DNA of 64,000 nucleotides from CAXTEJ01 sp964243295. GTDB lineage: Bacteria > Actinomycetota > Actinomycetes > Actinomycetales > Angustibacteraceae. Within the stretch, counting starts at the first letter, position 1, and each line of letters opens with the position of its first letter. The translations under genes and the position numbers were made by a program. Below, piece by piece: positions 24,510-32,911 of this stretch. The DNA is taken from the NCBI GenBank assembly GCA_964243295.1, contig CAXTEJ010000010.1, forward strand, positions 1 to 64,000, in the 5' to 3' direction. The notes under the pieces are model-generated. The model saw nothing but the letters and a program-made list of their open reading frames with translations, did not search any database and had not been told where the DNA came from.

Positions 24510-24513
24510 CGTC
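24480..24513. repeat. left 34-bp direct repeat of the island (attL-like)
   Basis: Identical to 30250-30283. It contains the last 11 codons (including stop) of the SDR gene, read on the minus strand as DVNGASYLRS-stop. The copy here is detached from its gene. Confidence 0.88.
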
Positions 24514-25083
24514 AAATCGCCAGGCGCGCGACACCGACATGCGCGTCGGGATCACCGCCTCGCACGGCTGCGCCCCAGCCCTGACGTGATCGTCGTCCTG
24601 ACCGATGGGTACACCCCCCTGGCCCGAACGCCGCAACCGCGCACGCCTGATCATCGCACTGGTCGGCACCGCCCTGGGCGCCGACCAGTGCCCGCATGGG
24701 CCCGCGGTCGCGGCGTTGCGCCACAGCTCCCGCGAGATGTTACCGGGGTTGCGCTGGAGCTCTCGAGCGACCGCCCGAACGCCGAGGGCCTGCGCTCGCA
24801 CCAGCGCGAATTGCTCACGCTCATGCAACGACAGCTAGCCGCCGGTGGACTCGGCGAGGTTCAGCGGCGGGATGCCGCCAGCGTGGCGAAACCGGCGTGA
24901 AGCGGCCGGCGTCGACACGCCCAACTCGAGGGCGGCGTCCTCGGTGCTCTGTGCTTGCGCGATCAGCCGCCAGAACGCGCGCTCGACATGCCGGGCCGGC
25001 ATCGGCCGACCCGGAGACCGCAGCGCCGGCCGAAGAGCCCGATCCACCTGCTGCTGACGTCGTGCCACCGCGCACCTCCACAA
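24514..25083 (-). pseudogene. IS30-family transposase remnant
   Basis: Reading leftward from a TTG at 25083, the segment RALRPALRSPGRPMPARHVE and then ASRRFRHAGGIPPLNLAES matches the N-terminus of actinobacterial IS30 transposases. An in-frame TAG (24835-24837) interrupts it. Beyond the stop the same frame continues LSLHEREQFALVRAQALGVR and VARELQRNPGNISRELWRN, the second HTH. The DDE catalytic domain is absent: after a degraded stretch the frame runs straight into the left 34-bp repeat. It is therefore both nonsense-mutated and truncated. Confidence 0.77.
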
Positions 25084-25751
25084 TCATGAGGCGTTGCGAC
25101 CACCAGTTGAATCCGCCCTGCGACCCCGGTCGGTGTGGTGCACCAACGACATTAGATCAGCTGTGCCGTAACGGTTCCCGTCCACACCGCCTGCTCCAAC
25201 GCGTCCAGGACCAGCTGGCTGGTCATGGCCGTCCCGGCTCGCCAGCCCAGGATCCGCCGGGAGTAGGCGTCGATCACGAACGCGACGTACACCCACCCCG
25301 ACCACGTCGACACGTATGTCATATCCGCCACCCACAGCCGGTCCGGTGTCGGCGGCGCGAAGTCTCGGTTCACCAGGTCGCTGGCCCGCTCAGCAGCGGG
25401 GTCGGCGACGGTGGTGCGCTTGGTCTTGCCGCGGACCGCGCCGACCAGCCCCAAAGCGCCCATCAGTCGCTCGACGGTGCACCGCGCCACGGGGGTGCCC
25501 TCACGGTTCAGGGCCAGCCACACCTTGCGGGCACCATAGACGCCGTAGTTGGCCTTGTGCACCCGCACGATGTCGGCCTTGAGGACCTCATCGCGCTGCT
25601 CGCGCGCCGACGGCGCCTTGGTGAGGTGCTCGTAGTACGTGGACGGGGCGATCGGCAGGCCGTGCTCGCTCAGCACGGTGCAGATCGGCTCGACACCCCA
25701 ACGCAGACCACCATCCACACGGTGGTCGGCGTGGTCGCGGATGAACTCCAC
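25084..25751 (-). pseudogene. IS3-family transposase OrfB, truncated and frameshifted
   Basis: Starts with GTG 25751, 2 nt after the OrfA stop, and contains the HTH_21-type region (PICTVLSEHGLPIAPSTYYE, YGVYGARKVWLALNREG) and the first catalytic Asp in RLWVADMTYVSTWSGWVYVA. A one-base deletion near 25170 ends this frame at 25152; the next frame carries the second-Asp motif LVHHTDRG. After that, homology stops, so the last 100 or so residues, including the catalytic Glu, are missing. A sequence like the IS end, TGAATCCGCCC, lies at the break (25108). Not functional. Confidence 0.85.
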
Positions 25752-25753
25752 GA

Positions 25754-26080
25754 TCAGCGGGAGGGCCGGTCGAGCTCGGCTCCGAAGAAAGCCGCCGCAG
25801 CCTTCAAGATCCCATTCGCCCGCTGCAACTCAGCGACTTCACGGCGCAGCTTCTTGACCTCCGCAGAGTCCTCGCTGCTCATCCCGGGCCGGGCACCGTC
25901 ATCGACCTCACCCTGGCGGACCCACTTGCGGACCGTCTCCGGCGTCCCGACCCCGAGTAGTTCGGCGACCTTGATCATCGCTGACCACTCCGACCCGTGA
26001 TCGGCCCGGATCTCGGCGACCATCCGCACCGCCCGCTCCCGCAACTCAGGCGGGTACCGCTTCGTGGCATCTCCTGGCAT
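25754..26080 (-). CDS. IS3-family transposase OrfA
   Basis: A 108-residue protein with the HTH_Tnp_1 pattern PPELRERAVRMVAEIRADHG, VAELLGVGTPETVRKWVRQ and a C-terminal leucine-zipper-like helix EVKKLRREVAELQRANGILK, which continues into AAAFFGAELDRP. Typical IS3 OrfA is about this length, so this frame is intact, although OrfB is not. ATG 26080 is preferred over the longer frame from 26119. Normally OrfA is made alone or fused to OrfB by frameshifting. Confidence 0.85.
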   Translation of the reverse strand: MPGDATKRYPPELRERAVRMVAEIRADHGSEWSAMIKVAELLGVGTPETVRKWVRQGEVDDGARPGMSSEDSAEVKKLRREVAELQRANGILKAAAAFFGAELDRPSR

Positions 26081-26109
26081 GACCCCAACCTCCCCAACGA
26101 TCGGAGCCT

Positions 26110-26131
26110 CCGGACACACCGGGGCGGTTCA
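26110..26131. repeat. terminal inverted repeat of the IS3 element
   Basis: On the minus strand TGAACCGCCCCGGTGTGTCC followed by GG, the usual end sequence of this IS3 group. The composition changes abruptly to AT-richer DNA right after 26131. The partner end is not intact; only TGAATCCGCCCTG at 25108-25120 resembles it. Confidence 0.55.
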
Positions 26132-26150
26132 TGCCGTATAAACTACAACT

Positions 26151-26579
26151 ATGAGTCTGTTACCTAAAGTCTTATACAATGCACCAGCTCGACTGTGGGA
26201 TTACAACGCCATACGTGTTGTGGCGCTGGGGCGACCCTTGACACCCCGCGAGACCGAAGCAATGTATCAATCCGGGGCGTTAGACCTGGACGTGGGCGCG
26301 GGTTGGCTAGGTATAGCTTTGCCCACGGACGTCAGGTCGTCATTCAAGCTTGTCATGGAAGCTGAGGCGGACCCAGCCAGTAAAATTTGGCGGAGTCCGC
26401 CCCAGCAGCGGGTTCAACTGTTCAACTGGCTTCACGAGCCAGTGAGCGAAGCCCTCACCCTTCCCAACCCGCCGTCGACATTGCACGAAGATATGAGGGT
26501 CTGGTTGACTCGCTCGTTCGCTAGCGATGGAACTCCGCGCACGACGGCACACCTCGCTTGGGCTACGCGCCAATCCTAA
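26151..26579 (+). CDS. unknown island gene, convergent with the DNase (possible immunity protein)
   Basis: A 142-residue protein, MSLLPKVLYNAPARLWDYNA..., with LTPRETEAMYQSGALDLDVG in the first half and QRVQLFNWLHEPVSEALTLP in the second. No signal peptide or membrane segment. Codon and base use are less GC-rich than in the core genes. TATAAA lies at 26137-26142, 8 nt before the ATG, so it may have its own promoter at the IS3 edge. It ends 17 nt inside the convergent NucA/NucB-like gene. I do not recognise the family. Being the only other cargo gene next to a toxic DNase makes an immunity role possible, but this is conjecture. Confidence 0.55.
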   Translation: MSLLPKVLYNAPARLWDYNAIRVVALGRPLTPRETEAMYQSGALDLDVGAGWLGIALPTDVRSSFKLVMEAEADPASKIWRSPPQQRVQLFNWLHEPVSEALTLPNPPSTLHEDMRVWLTRSFASDGTPRTTAHLAWATRQS

Positions 26580-27935
26580 CGCGGAAGCGGCGCCCGTCCC
26601 GTACGCGGTCAAACGAGTAGTAGTTTCCAAGCCGCGCTCCCGCGGACCGGTTATCGCTCAATCCCACAGGGAAAGCGGAATACCGAGTCGACGAGTCAGC
26701 TCCTTGATAAGTGGATGAGAAGGGGTACTCGTCACAGTCCTTGCCGGCAGCGGCGTAGTTCGGGTAATTGGCGTTGCACGTGGCTACCGACTTCGACCGG
26801 TTCCTATCGCGGCGCGCGGTGTCAAAATAGAGACGGTTGAGGTCTTCGTCGGCCTTCGCGCCGTCGGCGGGCAAACCTCCGGGGATAGTCTTTCCAGAAA
26901 CCATGGGATAGGTGGTTTCAGGTTGATTCTGCGCGCGTCGAATGTGCGACGCCGTTTCATCGATCGCTGGGTCCGAGATGCTGTACAGCAGCCGAGGAGT
27001 AGTAAAGCTGAAGATGCATCCCTCGGGATAATTGACATTGCCGTAGGTTATGTACGTCGCCGAGTCGCATTCGGTGTAGTTGTACGCGTAGTACGTGAAT
27101 GGCGTCGGCGTGCTACCCGCCACAGTCTGATTGCCCCCAAGCGCGAACTGGCAGGCACCAACCTGATCGGTGCCTACTGTCCCGGCGGTCGGGATAGACA
27201 TATCGAATTGGATGTCCGACGTGCCAGGGAAGTTTGCCGCTAGCCGAGATTGTTTGCGAGACAGACTGCTCGTGCTACAGGAGGCATTCGGGGTCTCTGA
27301 GGCATTAAAAACTTGGTGACCCGCGCACCCTGCCTATTGTCCGCCAACATTGTCAATTTCGCGGTTGCACTTCCAACTTGGGCGCCTGTACTAGAGTTAT
27401 ATGCGGTGGTCTTGACAAGGCCCACCGAACACCAGCTGAAGTGATTTCGCACGTTCCCCCACGCTGTCCCGGAGCGGGCCGAGTCGGCTGAGCACGACGC
27501 GAAGTCGTAACGGTCGTAAGTGAAAGTGGCGTCGCTGACGGCGGCCGGTCCGACCGACGTCTGTGCGGATGTGACCTTCGCGCCCTTAATGGGTACTGGA
27601 TGGGGCGGGAGTCGCAGGTCTCGCTTCTGCGGTGTCCGCACCTTGTTTGGATTCACGATCCTATCGTCGGAAGCGCTAATTTCATACGTCGGTGATGCCG
27701 GCTTGCCAGCTATCCCTGGTTCGGCGGAGCCGGACGGGTCAGCTGTCGGCGCCGACGTCGGTACATCGGTGCCCGAAGTAGCGGGAGGCGTCTGTGAGGC
27801 AGGCCAGACGAAGGTGGACTTGACGATGGCGCCGCGCTCGGCTGGGGACTCCGCTGCTGTGCCACCGACAGCGGCCTGACTAGTTGCAATCAGGAGCCCA
27901 GCTGCGATCACGGAAACGACAAACGATCTGTTCAA
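26563..27935 (-). pseudogene. secreted NucA/NucB-type deoxyribonuclease, frameshifted
   Basis: Two frames join into one protein of about 456 residues. The first (27935-27240, TTG start with GAGGAG upstream) has a signal peptide NRSFVVSVIAAGLLIATSQA, a Pro/Ser/Thr linker and a beta-rich region with DATFTYDRYDFASCSAD and VRNHFSWCSVG. At the A5 run 27307-27311 (T5 on the coding strand) one base is missing. The other frame continues NASETPNASCSTSSLSRKQ and then the NucA/NucB domain: CNANYPNYAAAGKDCDEYPF, SSTYQGADSS, SDNRSAGARLGNYYSFDRV, DGRRFRVRI. DEYPF is the family's catalytic signature. Secretion plus nuclease suggests an antibacterial or nutrient-scavenging DNase. A sequencing error in the run is an alternative to true inactivation. 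Confidence 0.8.
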
Positions 27936-28530
27936 GGGTGTCTCCTCTGTCGGTTAAGCCGCCGAAGACTCATGGGAGCGGAAAATACAACGAATATCAC
28001 CAGTCAGATCAACCAGAGGCGAGGCGCAGCTTATTACTGGCTTCTCTGGACGGCGCGCCGGCGACAACCTCGAACTGGCAATAGCAGTGTTTGCAGGTAT
28101 ATCCCGCTGTACTGTGCCAGTACCCCGCTTAGACGCGTGCACCTTGCCCGCGACGGCAACAGTCAACGCCCGAACTCCCATCCCCCGGGGAGAATGCTTG
28201 CAGCTGAAGTATCGAGATGTCAATGGTCTACACCGGCCCTTTTTGCCAACCATCCCCCGCCGCGGGCCGGCGTAGGTGCGGAGTGGGAGAGCGGTAACCC
28301 TCGCGGCCGCGGCGTGGCGCCTGGCGTTGGGCACGACTACGCTCCGCGACGCTCACGCGGTGACGACATGAGCCTGAAGGCATAGACGCCCTGAGCGACT
28401 CAGACGTCGGTAGTCGGGACGGTGGCACCTGTGAGTGAAGTCCAGCAGGGTGGTGTGTAAGGCCAGCACGGTGACCGCGTCGTCGTGGACGAACGCGCGG
28501 CCACCGCGGGCGTGATCCTCCTATGAGTTG
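27936..28530. other. intergenic, lower-GC DNA upstream of the DNase gene
   Basis: No convincing gene. Open frames here lack ribosome sites and family resemblance. Composition changes from AT-richer (27936-28100) to GC-rich towards the IS110 remnant at about 28280. Confidence 0.5.
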
Positions 28531-29715
28531 TCAAGCTGCGTTACGCCACTGTCGGTAGCGGTTGGCGAGGTCGTCGTCGCGGCGTATGCCGCATTCGATG
28601 GTGGAGATGCGCATGGGCCAGACTCTGAAGTGGTCGGCAGCGGTCTGCAGTGTGAGTCTCGGGCGGTGCGTGTTGGCCGTAGGTTGGTGATGTCGGGCAC
28701 GGTGGGCGGGTTGGTGATCACGCGGTAGACGTCGTTCGCGATGTGTCGTTTGAGGCAGCGGATCGCTTCGAGCATGGTCTTGCCCTCGGCGGTCTTCTTG
28801 GTGATGTAGGCCTTGGTGCGGGGGTCCATGCTCATGCGGACCAGCGCGATGGTCTGGATGGCGCAGTTCGCGTGGCGGTCGCCGCCGCGGTTGAGGCGGT
28901 GCCGATTGGTCTTGCCGCTGGACGCCGCGATCGGACTGACGCCGGTGAGTGCGGCGAACGCTGCGGCGCTGGTGATGCGCTCGGGCTTGTCCCCGGTGGT
29001 GGTCAGCAGTTGCGCGGCGGTGACGACACCGACGCCTGTGGCGGCCAGCAGCCCGAGGTTGACGTGCTCGACAAGGGCGCGCAGTTCCTCGGTGACGTCG
29101 TTGACCTCGGTGCTGAGATGTTCGTGGCGGCGGGCCAGGTGGCGCAGCGCCAGGAGCGGGTCGCCGGGCCGGGACCGGCGCAGCGCCTCGAGCAGGGCCT
29201 TCTCGCGCAGTGTCTGCAGCTTTTCGCGCTGCGGGGCGGGCGCGGACACCAAGATCATCGCGATCTGGCGGAGCACGTTCGCGCGGGCCTTGACTGCGAA
29301 GTTACGGACCAGCGCCAGTGCCCGGATCGACTCGATGGGCCCGTTGCTGCTCTTGGGGATGGGCAGGTCCTGGTTGGCGAGCGCCACCTGGGCTGCGGTG
29401 AGCGCGTCCAGCGGGTCGGACTTGCCGCGCAGTCGGCGCTGCGCGCGGTTAGGGCGGATGACCTCCAGCACTTCGATACCGAAGTCGGCGAGGAACCTGC
29501 TCAGACCCGCGCGGTAGGAGTTCGTGGCCTCGACTCCGAACCGGATCACCTGCCCCAGCGCGGAGGTGAACGCGAGGACCGCTGCGTACCCGGCCTGGTT
29601 GGCGGTGAACTGCCGGTCGCCTAGCGCAGGACACCCGTGGCGGCGTCCAGGACGGCGACGTGGTGAGTGTTGGCGTGGTGTCGACTCCGGCGACAACTGG
29701 CCGCGTGCTTGTCAT
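28531..29715 (-). pseudogene. IS110-family transposase with three frameshifts
   Basis: The N-terminus MTSTRPVVAGVDT (first catalytic Asp) starts at 29715. A one-base deletion near 29676 moves the frame to HHVAVLDAATGVL, and another near 29630 moves it to GDRQFTANQAGYAAVLAFTS. The main frame then holds VIRFGVEATNSYRAGLSRFL, VIRPNRAQRRLRGKSDPLDA and the C-terminal transposase_20 region with TAAAFAALTGVSPIAASSGK-like sequence. A third shift near 28660 leads to LTLQTAADHFRVWPMRIST, ending at 28531. Order and domains are those of a DEDD IS110/IS1111 transposase of about 395 residues. As written it cannot be active. Confidence 0.85.
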
Positions 29716-29965
29716 GATCGTGATGCCCTTCCGCTCGACGGGGGGTCGGCAGCACCGGCCAGGCGGGCAGACAGGACGTTGACGGGGCCTCTAGGCCAGG
29801 CACCTCTGAAGTCATGTCTGCCTGGTCGGCGCACCAGGTTGAAGCGCCCGGCCCGAGGGTGGACGGATCAAGTGAAGGCACCGAGCGGGCCAGTCAGAGG
29901 CAGAGCCACACCCTGGAGCGAAGCGCTACCAGTTTCAACGTCGGTGGTGACGTGTAGACCTGAGA

Positions 29966-30279
29966 ATGGACAACGACACCGCGCCCCCCCGATCGGGCCG
30001 CCGACAGGCGGTCTGGCCGACCACCTCCACGCCGTCCTGCCCGGCACCGGCTACAACGCGGACGCCGTTCTGGCCGCGCTGACCGAGGGACTGCCCACCG
30101 ATCCCTCGGATGCCTTGCTCGCCGAGAGCCACGACGGGTATACCGCCAACACCAGCCTCGAACACCTCGACGGCAGCGACAACCCTGACGACCTCGACGA
30201 CGCCCACCCGTTCACCGCGACGACGACCATCACCGTGACCGACACCGCGGTCAGCTCCGCAGGTACGAAGCACCGTTGA
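29966..30279 (+). pseudogene. broken small reading frame running into the right repeat
   Basis: ATG 29966 opens MDNDTAPP and then meets a run of seven Cs (29984-29990). If the run had eight Cs the frame would continue GGLADHLHAVLPGTGYNADA, AVLAALTEGLPTDPSDALL, HPFTATTTITVTD and end with AVSSAGTKHR inside the right 34-bp repeat, giving about 104 residues. I do not recognise it. Either a decayed cargo gene, a sequencing error, or chance. Confidence 0.35.
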
Positions 30280-30283
30280 CGTC
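30250..30283. repeat. right 34-bp direct repeat of the island (attR-like)
   Basis: Identical to 24480-24513. Here it is the genuine 3' end of the SDR gene, starting one base before its stop codon. Confidence 0.88.
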
Positions 30284-31015
30284 GATGATCGACCCGGTCG
30301 CGAAGGCTGCGGCGGGCGACGCGAGCCAGAGCACCGCGGCGGCGACCTCGTCGGGGCGGGCCACCCGCCCGTACGGCGACTGGGCGCGCACCGCGTCGCC
30401 GTCTGGGCCGTCGAGCACCTCGCGCGCCATCTCGGTCTGCACGAAGCCCGGCGCCACGGTGCCGACGCGGATCCCCTGCGGCGCGAGGGCGACCGCGAGC
30501 GACTGGCCCATCGCGTTCATGCCGGCCTTCGACGCGCCGTACGCCGGGCAGCGCGGCTCGCCGCGGAACGCCCCGCGGCTCGACACGTTGACGACCGCCC
30601 CGCCGCCCCGGGCGAGGAAGTGGGGTACGGCGCAGAACGTCGCGTTGGCCGCGGCGACCAGGTTGACCGACAGCGTGGTCGACCACGCCTGCTGCCACTG
30701 CTCGTAGGTCGACTCCAGCGGCGGGTGGGCGAGGAAGACACCGGCATTGTTGACCAGCACGTCGAGACCGCCCAGCGCCTCCGCCGCACCGTCGACGGCG
30801 GCGCGCACGGCTTCGGCGTCCGCCAGATCGGCCCGGACGACGGTGTGCCCGCTGCCCGGCAGCTCGGCGGCCACCAGCTCGGCCGCCGCGCCCGAGCTGC
30901 CGTGGTGCACGGCGACCCGGTCGCCCTGCGAGGCGAACGCGTGCGCGATGGCGCGGCCGATGCCGCGTGAGGCGCCGGTGACGAGGACCGCCCGGCTCGT
31001 CGTGCCGTCGCTCAC
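30251..31015 (-). CDS. SDR-family oxidoreductase (island target gene)
   Basis: A 254-residue classical short-chain dehydrogenase: cofactor loop VLVTGASRGIGRAIAHAFAS, NNAG motif in DVLVNNAGVFLAHPP, catalytic Ser in VVNVSSRGAFRGE and Tyr-x3-Lys in YGASKAGMNAMGQSL, then the glycine/proline segment VGTVAPGFVQTEMAREVLDG. The C-terminal SIIDVNGASYLRS is normal for the family, so the gene is intact despite the island inserted at its end. The GTG at 31015 overlaps the stop of the preceding cysteine desulfurase-like gene (GTGA). The substrate is unknown. Confidence 0.93.
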   Translation of the reverse strand: MSDGTTSRAVLVTGASRGIGRAIAHAFASQGDRVAVHHGSSGAAAELVAAELPGSGHTVVRADLADAEAVRAAVDGAAEALGGLDVLVNNAGVFLAHPPLESTYEQWQQAWSTTLSVNLVAAANATFCAVPHFLARGGGAVVNVSSRGAFRGEPRCPAYGASKAGMNAMGQSLAVALAPQGIRVGTVAPGFVQTEMAREVLDGPDGDAVRAQSPYGRVARPDEVAAAVLWLASPAAAFATGSIIDVNGASYLRS

Positions 31016-32229
31016 GGCAGCACCCCCGCCACAGCGGCCAGCAGGCGGTCGACGTCGTCGTCGTCGGTGTAGGGGGCGAGCCCCGCGCGGACGCCGCCGG
31101 TGTCGCCGAGCCCCATGAACCGGGAGGCCTCGAGGGCGTAGAAGCTCCCCCCGGGCGCGTTGACTCCTTGTGCGGCAACGGCTTCGTGCACCTGCCTCGG
31201 CGTCCGACCCTGCACGGAAAACAGCAGGGTGGGCGTGCGGTGGGCCGGCGAGCCGTGGAGCGTCACGCCGGGGAGGTCGGCGAGGCCGGCGGCGAGCCTC
31301 GCGACCAGCTGGTCCTCGTGCTCCTCGACCGCGCGCATCGAGGCGACCACGCGCGCCCGGCGGCCGCCGTCCGCAGCAGCGCCGGGCGCGAGGTCGGCGA
31401 TGAAGTCGACCGCGGCGGTCGTGCCGGCCAGCAGCTCGTAGGGCAGGGTGCCGAGCTCGAAGCGCTCGGGCACCGTGTCGGACGACGGCAGCAGCTTGTC
31501 GGGGTGGATGCGCTCCAGCAGCGTCGGGTCGGCGACCAGCGCACCCAGGTGGGGGCCGAAGAACTTGTACGGCGAGCAGGCGTAGAGGTCGGCGCCGAGC
31601 GCCGCCACGTCGACCGGTGCGTGGGGCGTCAGGTGGACGCCGTCGACGTGCACCAGCGCACCCACCGCGTGCGCCGCCGCCGCGATGGCCGCGACGTCGG
31701 GCCGGGTGCCGACGAGGTTGGAGGCGGCGGTCACGGCGACCAGCCGCGTGCGGTCGCTGAGCGCCGCGGCGACGTGCTCGACGGTCAGGTCGCCCGTCGT
31801 GGCGTCGAAGTCGACCCAGCGGACGGTGGCCCCGGCCGCCTCGGCCGCCTGCACCCACGGCCGGATGTTGGCGTCGTGGTCGAGCCGGGTGACGACGACC
31901 TCGTCGCCAGGCCCCCAGCCGCGGGCGAGGGTGCGGGCGAGGTCGTAGGTGAGCTGGGTCATCGACCGGCCGAAGACCACGCCGCCGGGGACGCCGCCGA
32001 CCAGGTCGGCGATCGCCGCCCGGGCTGCGGTGACGACCTCGTCGGCGCGCCGCTCCCCCGCGGTGACCGCACCGCGGTTGGCCAGCCCCGCCAGCATCGC
32101 CGCTGCCACCGCGTCCGCGACCGGTCGCGGCACCTGCGAGCCGCCGGGGCCGTCGAAGTGGGCGACCCCCAGCCCGAGGGCGGGGAAGGCGCTGCGGGTG
32201 CGGGCGACGTCGTACGTCAGCGTGGGCAT
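31012..32229 (-). CDS. cysteine desulfurase-like PLP enzyme
   Basis: A 405-residue fold-type I aminotransferase-class V protein of the 'cysteine desulfurase-like' group. It shows HFDGPGGSQVPRPVADAV, NRGAVTAGERRADEVV, VVTRLDHDANIRPW, the PLP-binding Asp-x-His in ALVHVDGVHLTPHAPVDV and the Schiff-base lysine in ACSPYKFFGPHLGAL. The SufS/IscS catalytic loop cysteine is not evident, so true sulfurtransferase activity is uncertain. It is coupled to the SDR gene by a 4-nt overlap. A CAGGAT box 6 nt before the ATG may give a leaderless transcript. Confidence 0.88.
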   Translation of the reverse strand: MPTLTYDVARTRSAFPALGLGVAHFDGPGGSQVPRPVADAVAAAMLAGLANRGAVTAGERRADEVVTAARAAIADLVGGVPGGVVFGRSMTQLTYDLARTLARGWGPGDEVVVTRLDHDANIRPWVQAAEAAGATVRWVDFDATTGDLTVEHVAAALSDRTRLVAVTAASNLVGTRPDVAAIAAAAHAVGALVHVDGVHLTPHAPVDVAALGADLYACSPYKFFGPHLGALVADPTLLERIHPDKLLPSSDTVPERFELGTLPYELLAGTTAAVDFIADLAPGAAADGGRRARVVASMRAVEEHEDQLVARLAAGLADLPGVTLHGSPAHRTPTLLFSVQGRTPRQVHEAVAAQGVNAPGGSFYALEASRFMGLGDTGGVRAGLAPYTDDDDVDRLLAAVAGVLP

Positions 32230-32254
32230 GCAGCCATCCTGCCCGAGGCGGCGG

Positions 32255-32893
32255 CTATGGCGAGCGGGGCTGCGCCACGCGGACGACGGGCTGGCGCAGG
32301 ACGGTCCGCAGCTTCGCGGCAGCGGTGCGCCGCGGGTCGGACAGGTAGATCTCGTGGTGCCGGCCGTTGAATGTCAGGCCGTGCGCCGGGAGGTAGTCGC
32401 CGTGCAGCCGTGCGAGCGCCGGTGCCTCGTCGTCGTACGGGCCGATGTGCAGCAGCTGCGCGCTGCTGCCCTCGGCGCAGGCCTCGAGGCGCACCAGGTC
32501 GAGCGCCCGCAGGCTCTTCCCGCGCGCCCGCGCCCTGCCCGTCTCGACGAGGTCGGGCGTGATCCACGCGGGCTGGCTGATCGCCATCGTCCAGTCCCAG
32601 GCGCTCTTGTCACCGGTGACGAACACGCGGGGGTCCTCGGCGCTCCAGAAGCCCTCGAGCGGCGCGACGGTGTGGATGCGCCCGAGCTCGGCCTTCGCTG
32701 CGGCGCGCACGGCGTACGACAGCGTGTAGAGCGCCTCGACGGCCTCGGCGTACGCAGGCGAGGTGTTGGGGTCACCGTGCCCGTCGACGGCCAGGAACGT
32801 CTGGTCGGGGACGTCGACCAGGTGCCAGTCGCCGGCCTTCGGCGCGTACAGGGCGGGCAGGGCCCGCTTGACGTCGTACGAGCCGGTGGTCAC
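32255..32893 (-). CDS. GyrI-like small-molecule-binding domain protein
   Basis: A 212-residue stand-alone GyrI-like protein. Typical segments are VKRALPALYAPKAGDWHLVD, PDQTFLAVDGHGDPNTSPAY, AVEALYTLSYAVRAA, PLEGFWSAED, WDWTMAISQPAWITPD, LLHIGPYDDEAPALARLH and NGRHHEIYLSDPRRT, matching the family related to the C-terminal domain of BmrR/Rob and to cyclopropane-ester hydrolases. It lacks a DNA-binding domain. It may bind or hydrolyse xenobiotics; this is family-level inference. The GTG at 32893 has GAGGAGG upstream. Confidence 0.82.
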   Translation of the reverse strand: MTTGSYDVKRALPALYAPKAGDWHLVDVPDQTFLAVDGHGDPNTSPAYAEAVEALYTLSYAVRAAAKAELGRIHTVAPLEGFWSAEDPRVFVTGDKSAWDWTMAISQPAWITPDLVETGRARARGKSLRALDLVRLEACAEGSSAQLLHIGPYDDEAPALARLHGDYLPAHGLTFNGRHHEIYLSDPRRTAAAKLRTVLRQPVVRVAQPRSP

Positions 32894-32911
32894 GTCGACG
32901 TCCTCCTCGCG

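Larger units (their letters stand above)
24480..30283. mobile_element. 5.8-kb genomic island in the 3' end of an SDR gene
   Basis: Bounded by perfect 34-bp direct repeats 5770 bp apart. Contents from left to right: IS30 remnant, IS3 remnant, an unknown gene, a frameshifted secreted DNase gene, an IS110 remnant and a broken reading frame. The middle (about 26.13-28.4 kb) is clearly less GC-rich than its surroundings. The right repeat keeps the target gene intact, as site-specific integrations do, but no integrase or excisionase was found, so the element is probably a non-mobile relic. Confidence 0.75.

Noticed and set aside
27972..28385. 137-codon plus-strand frame in the island
   Set aside because: No ribosome site, mixed composition across a GC boundary, no domain.
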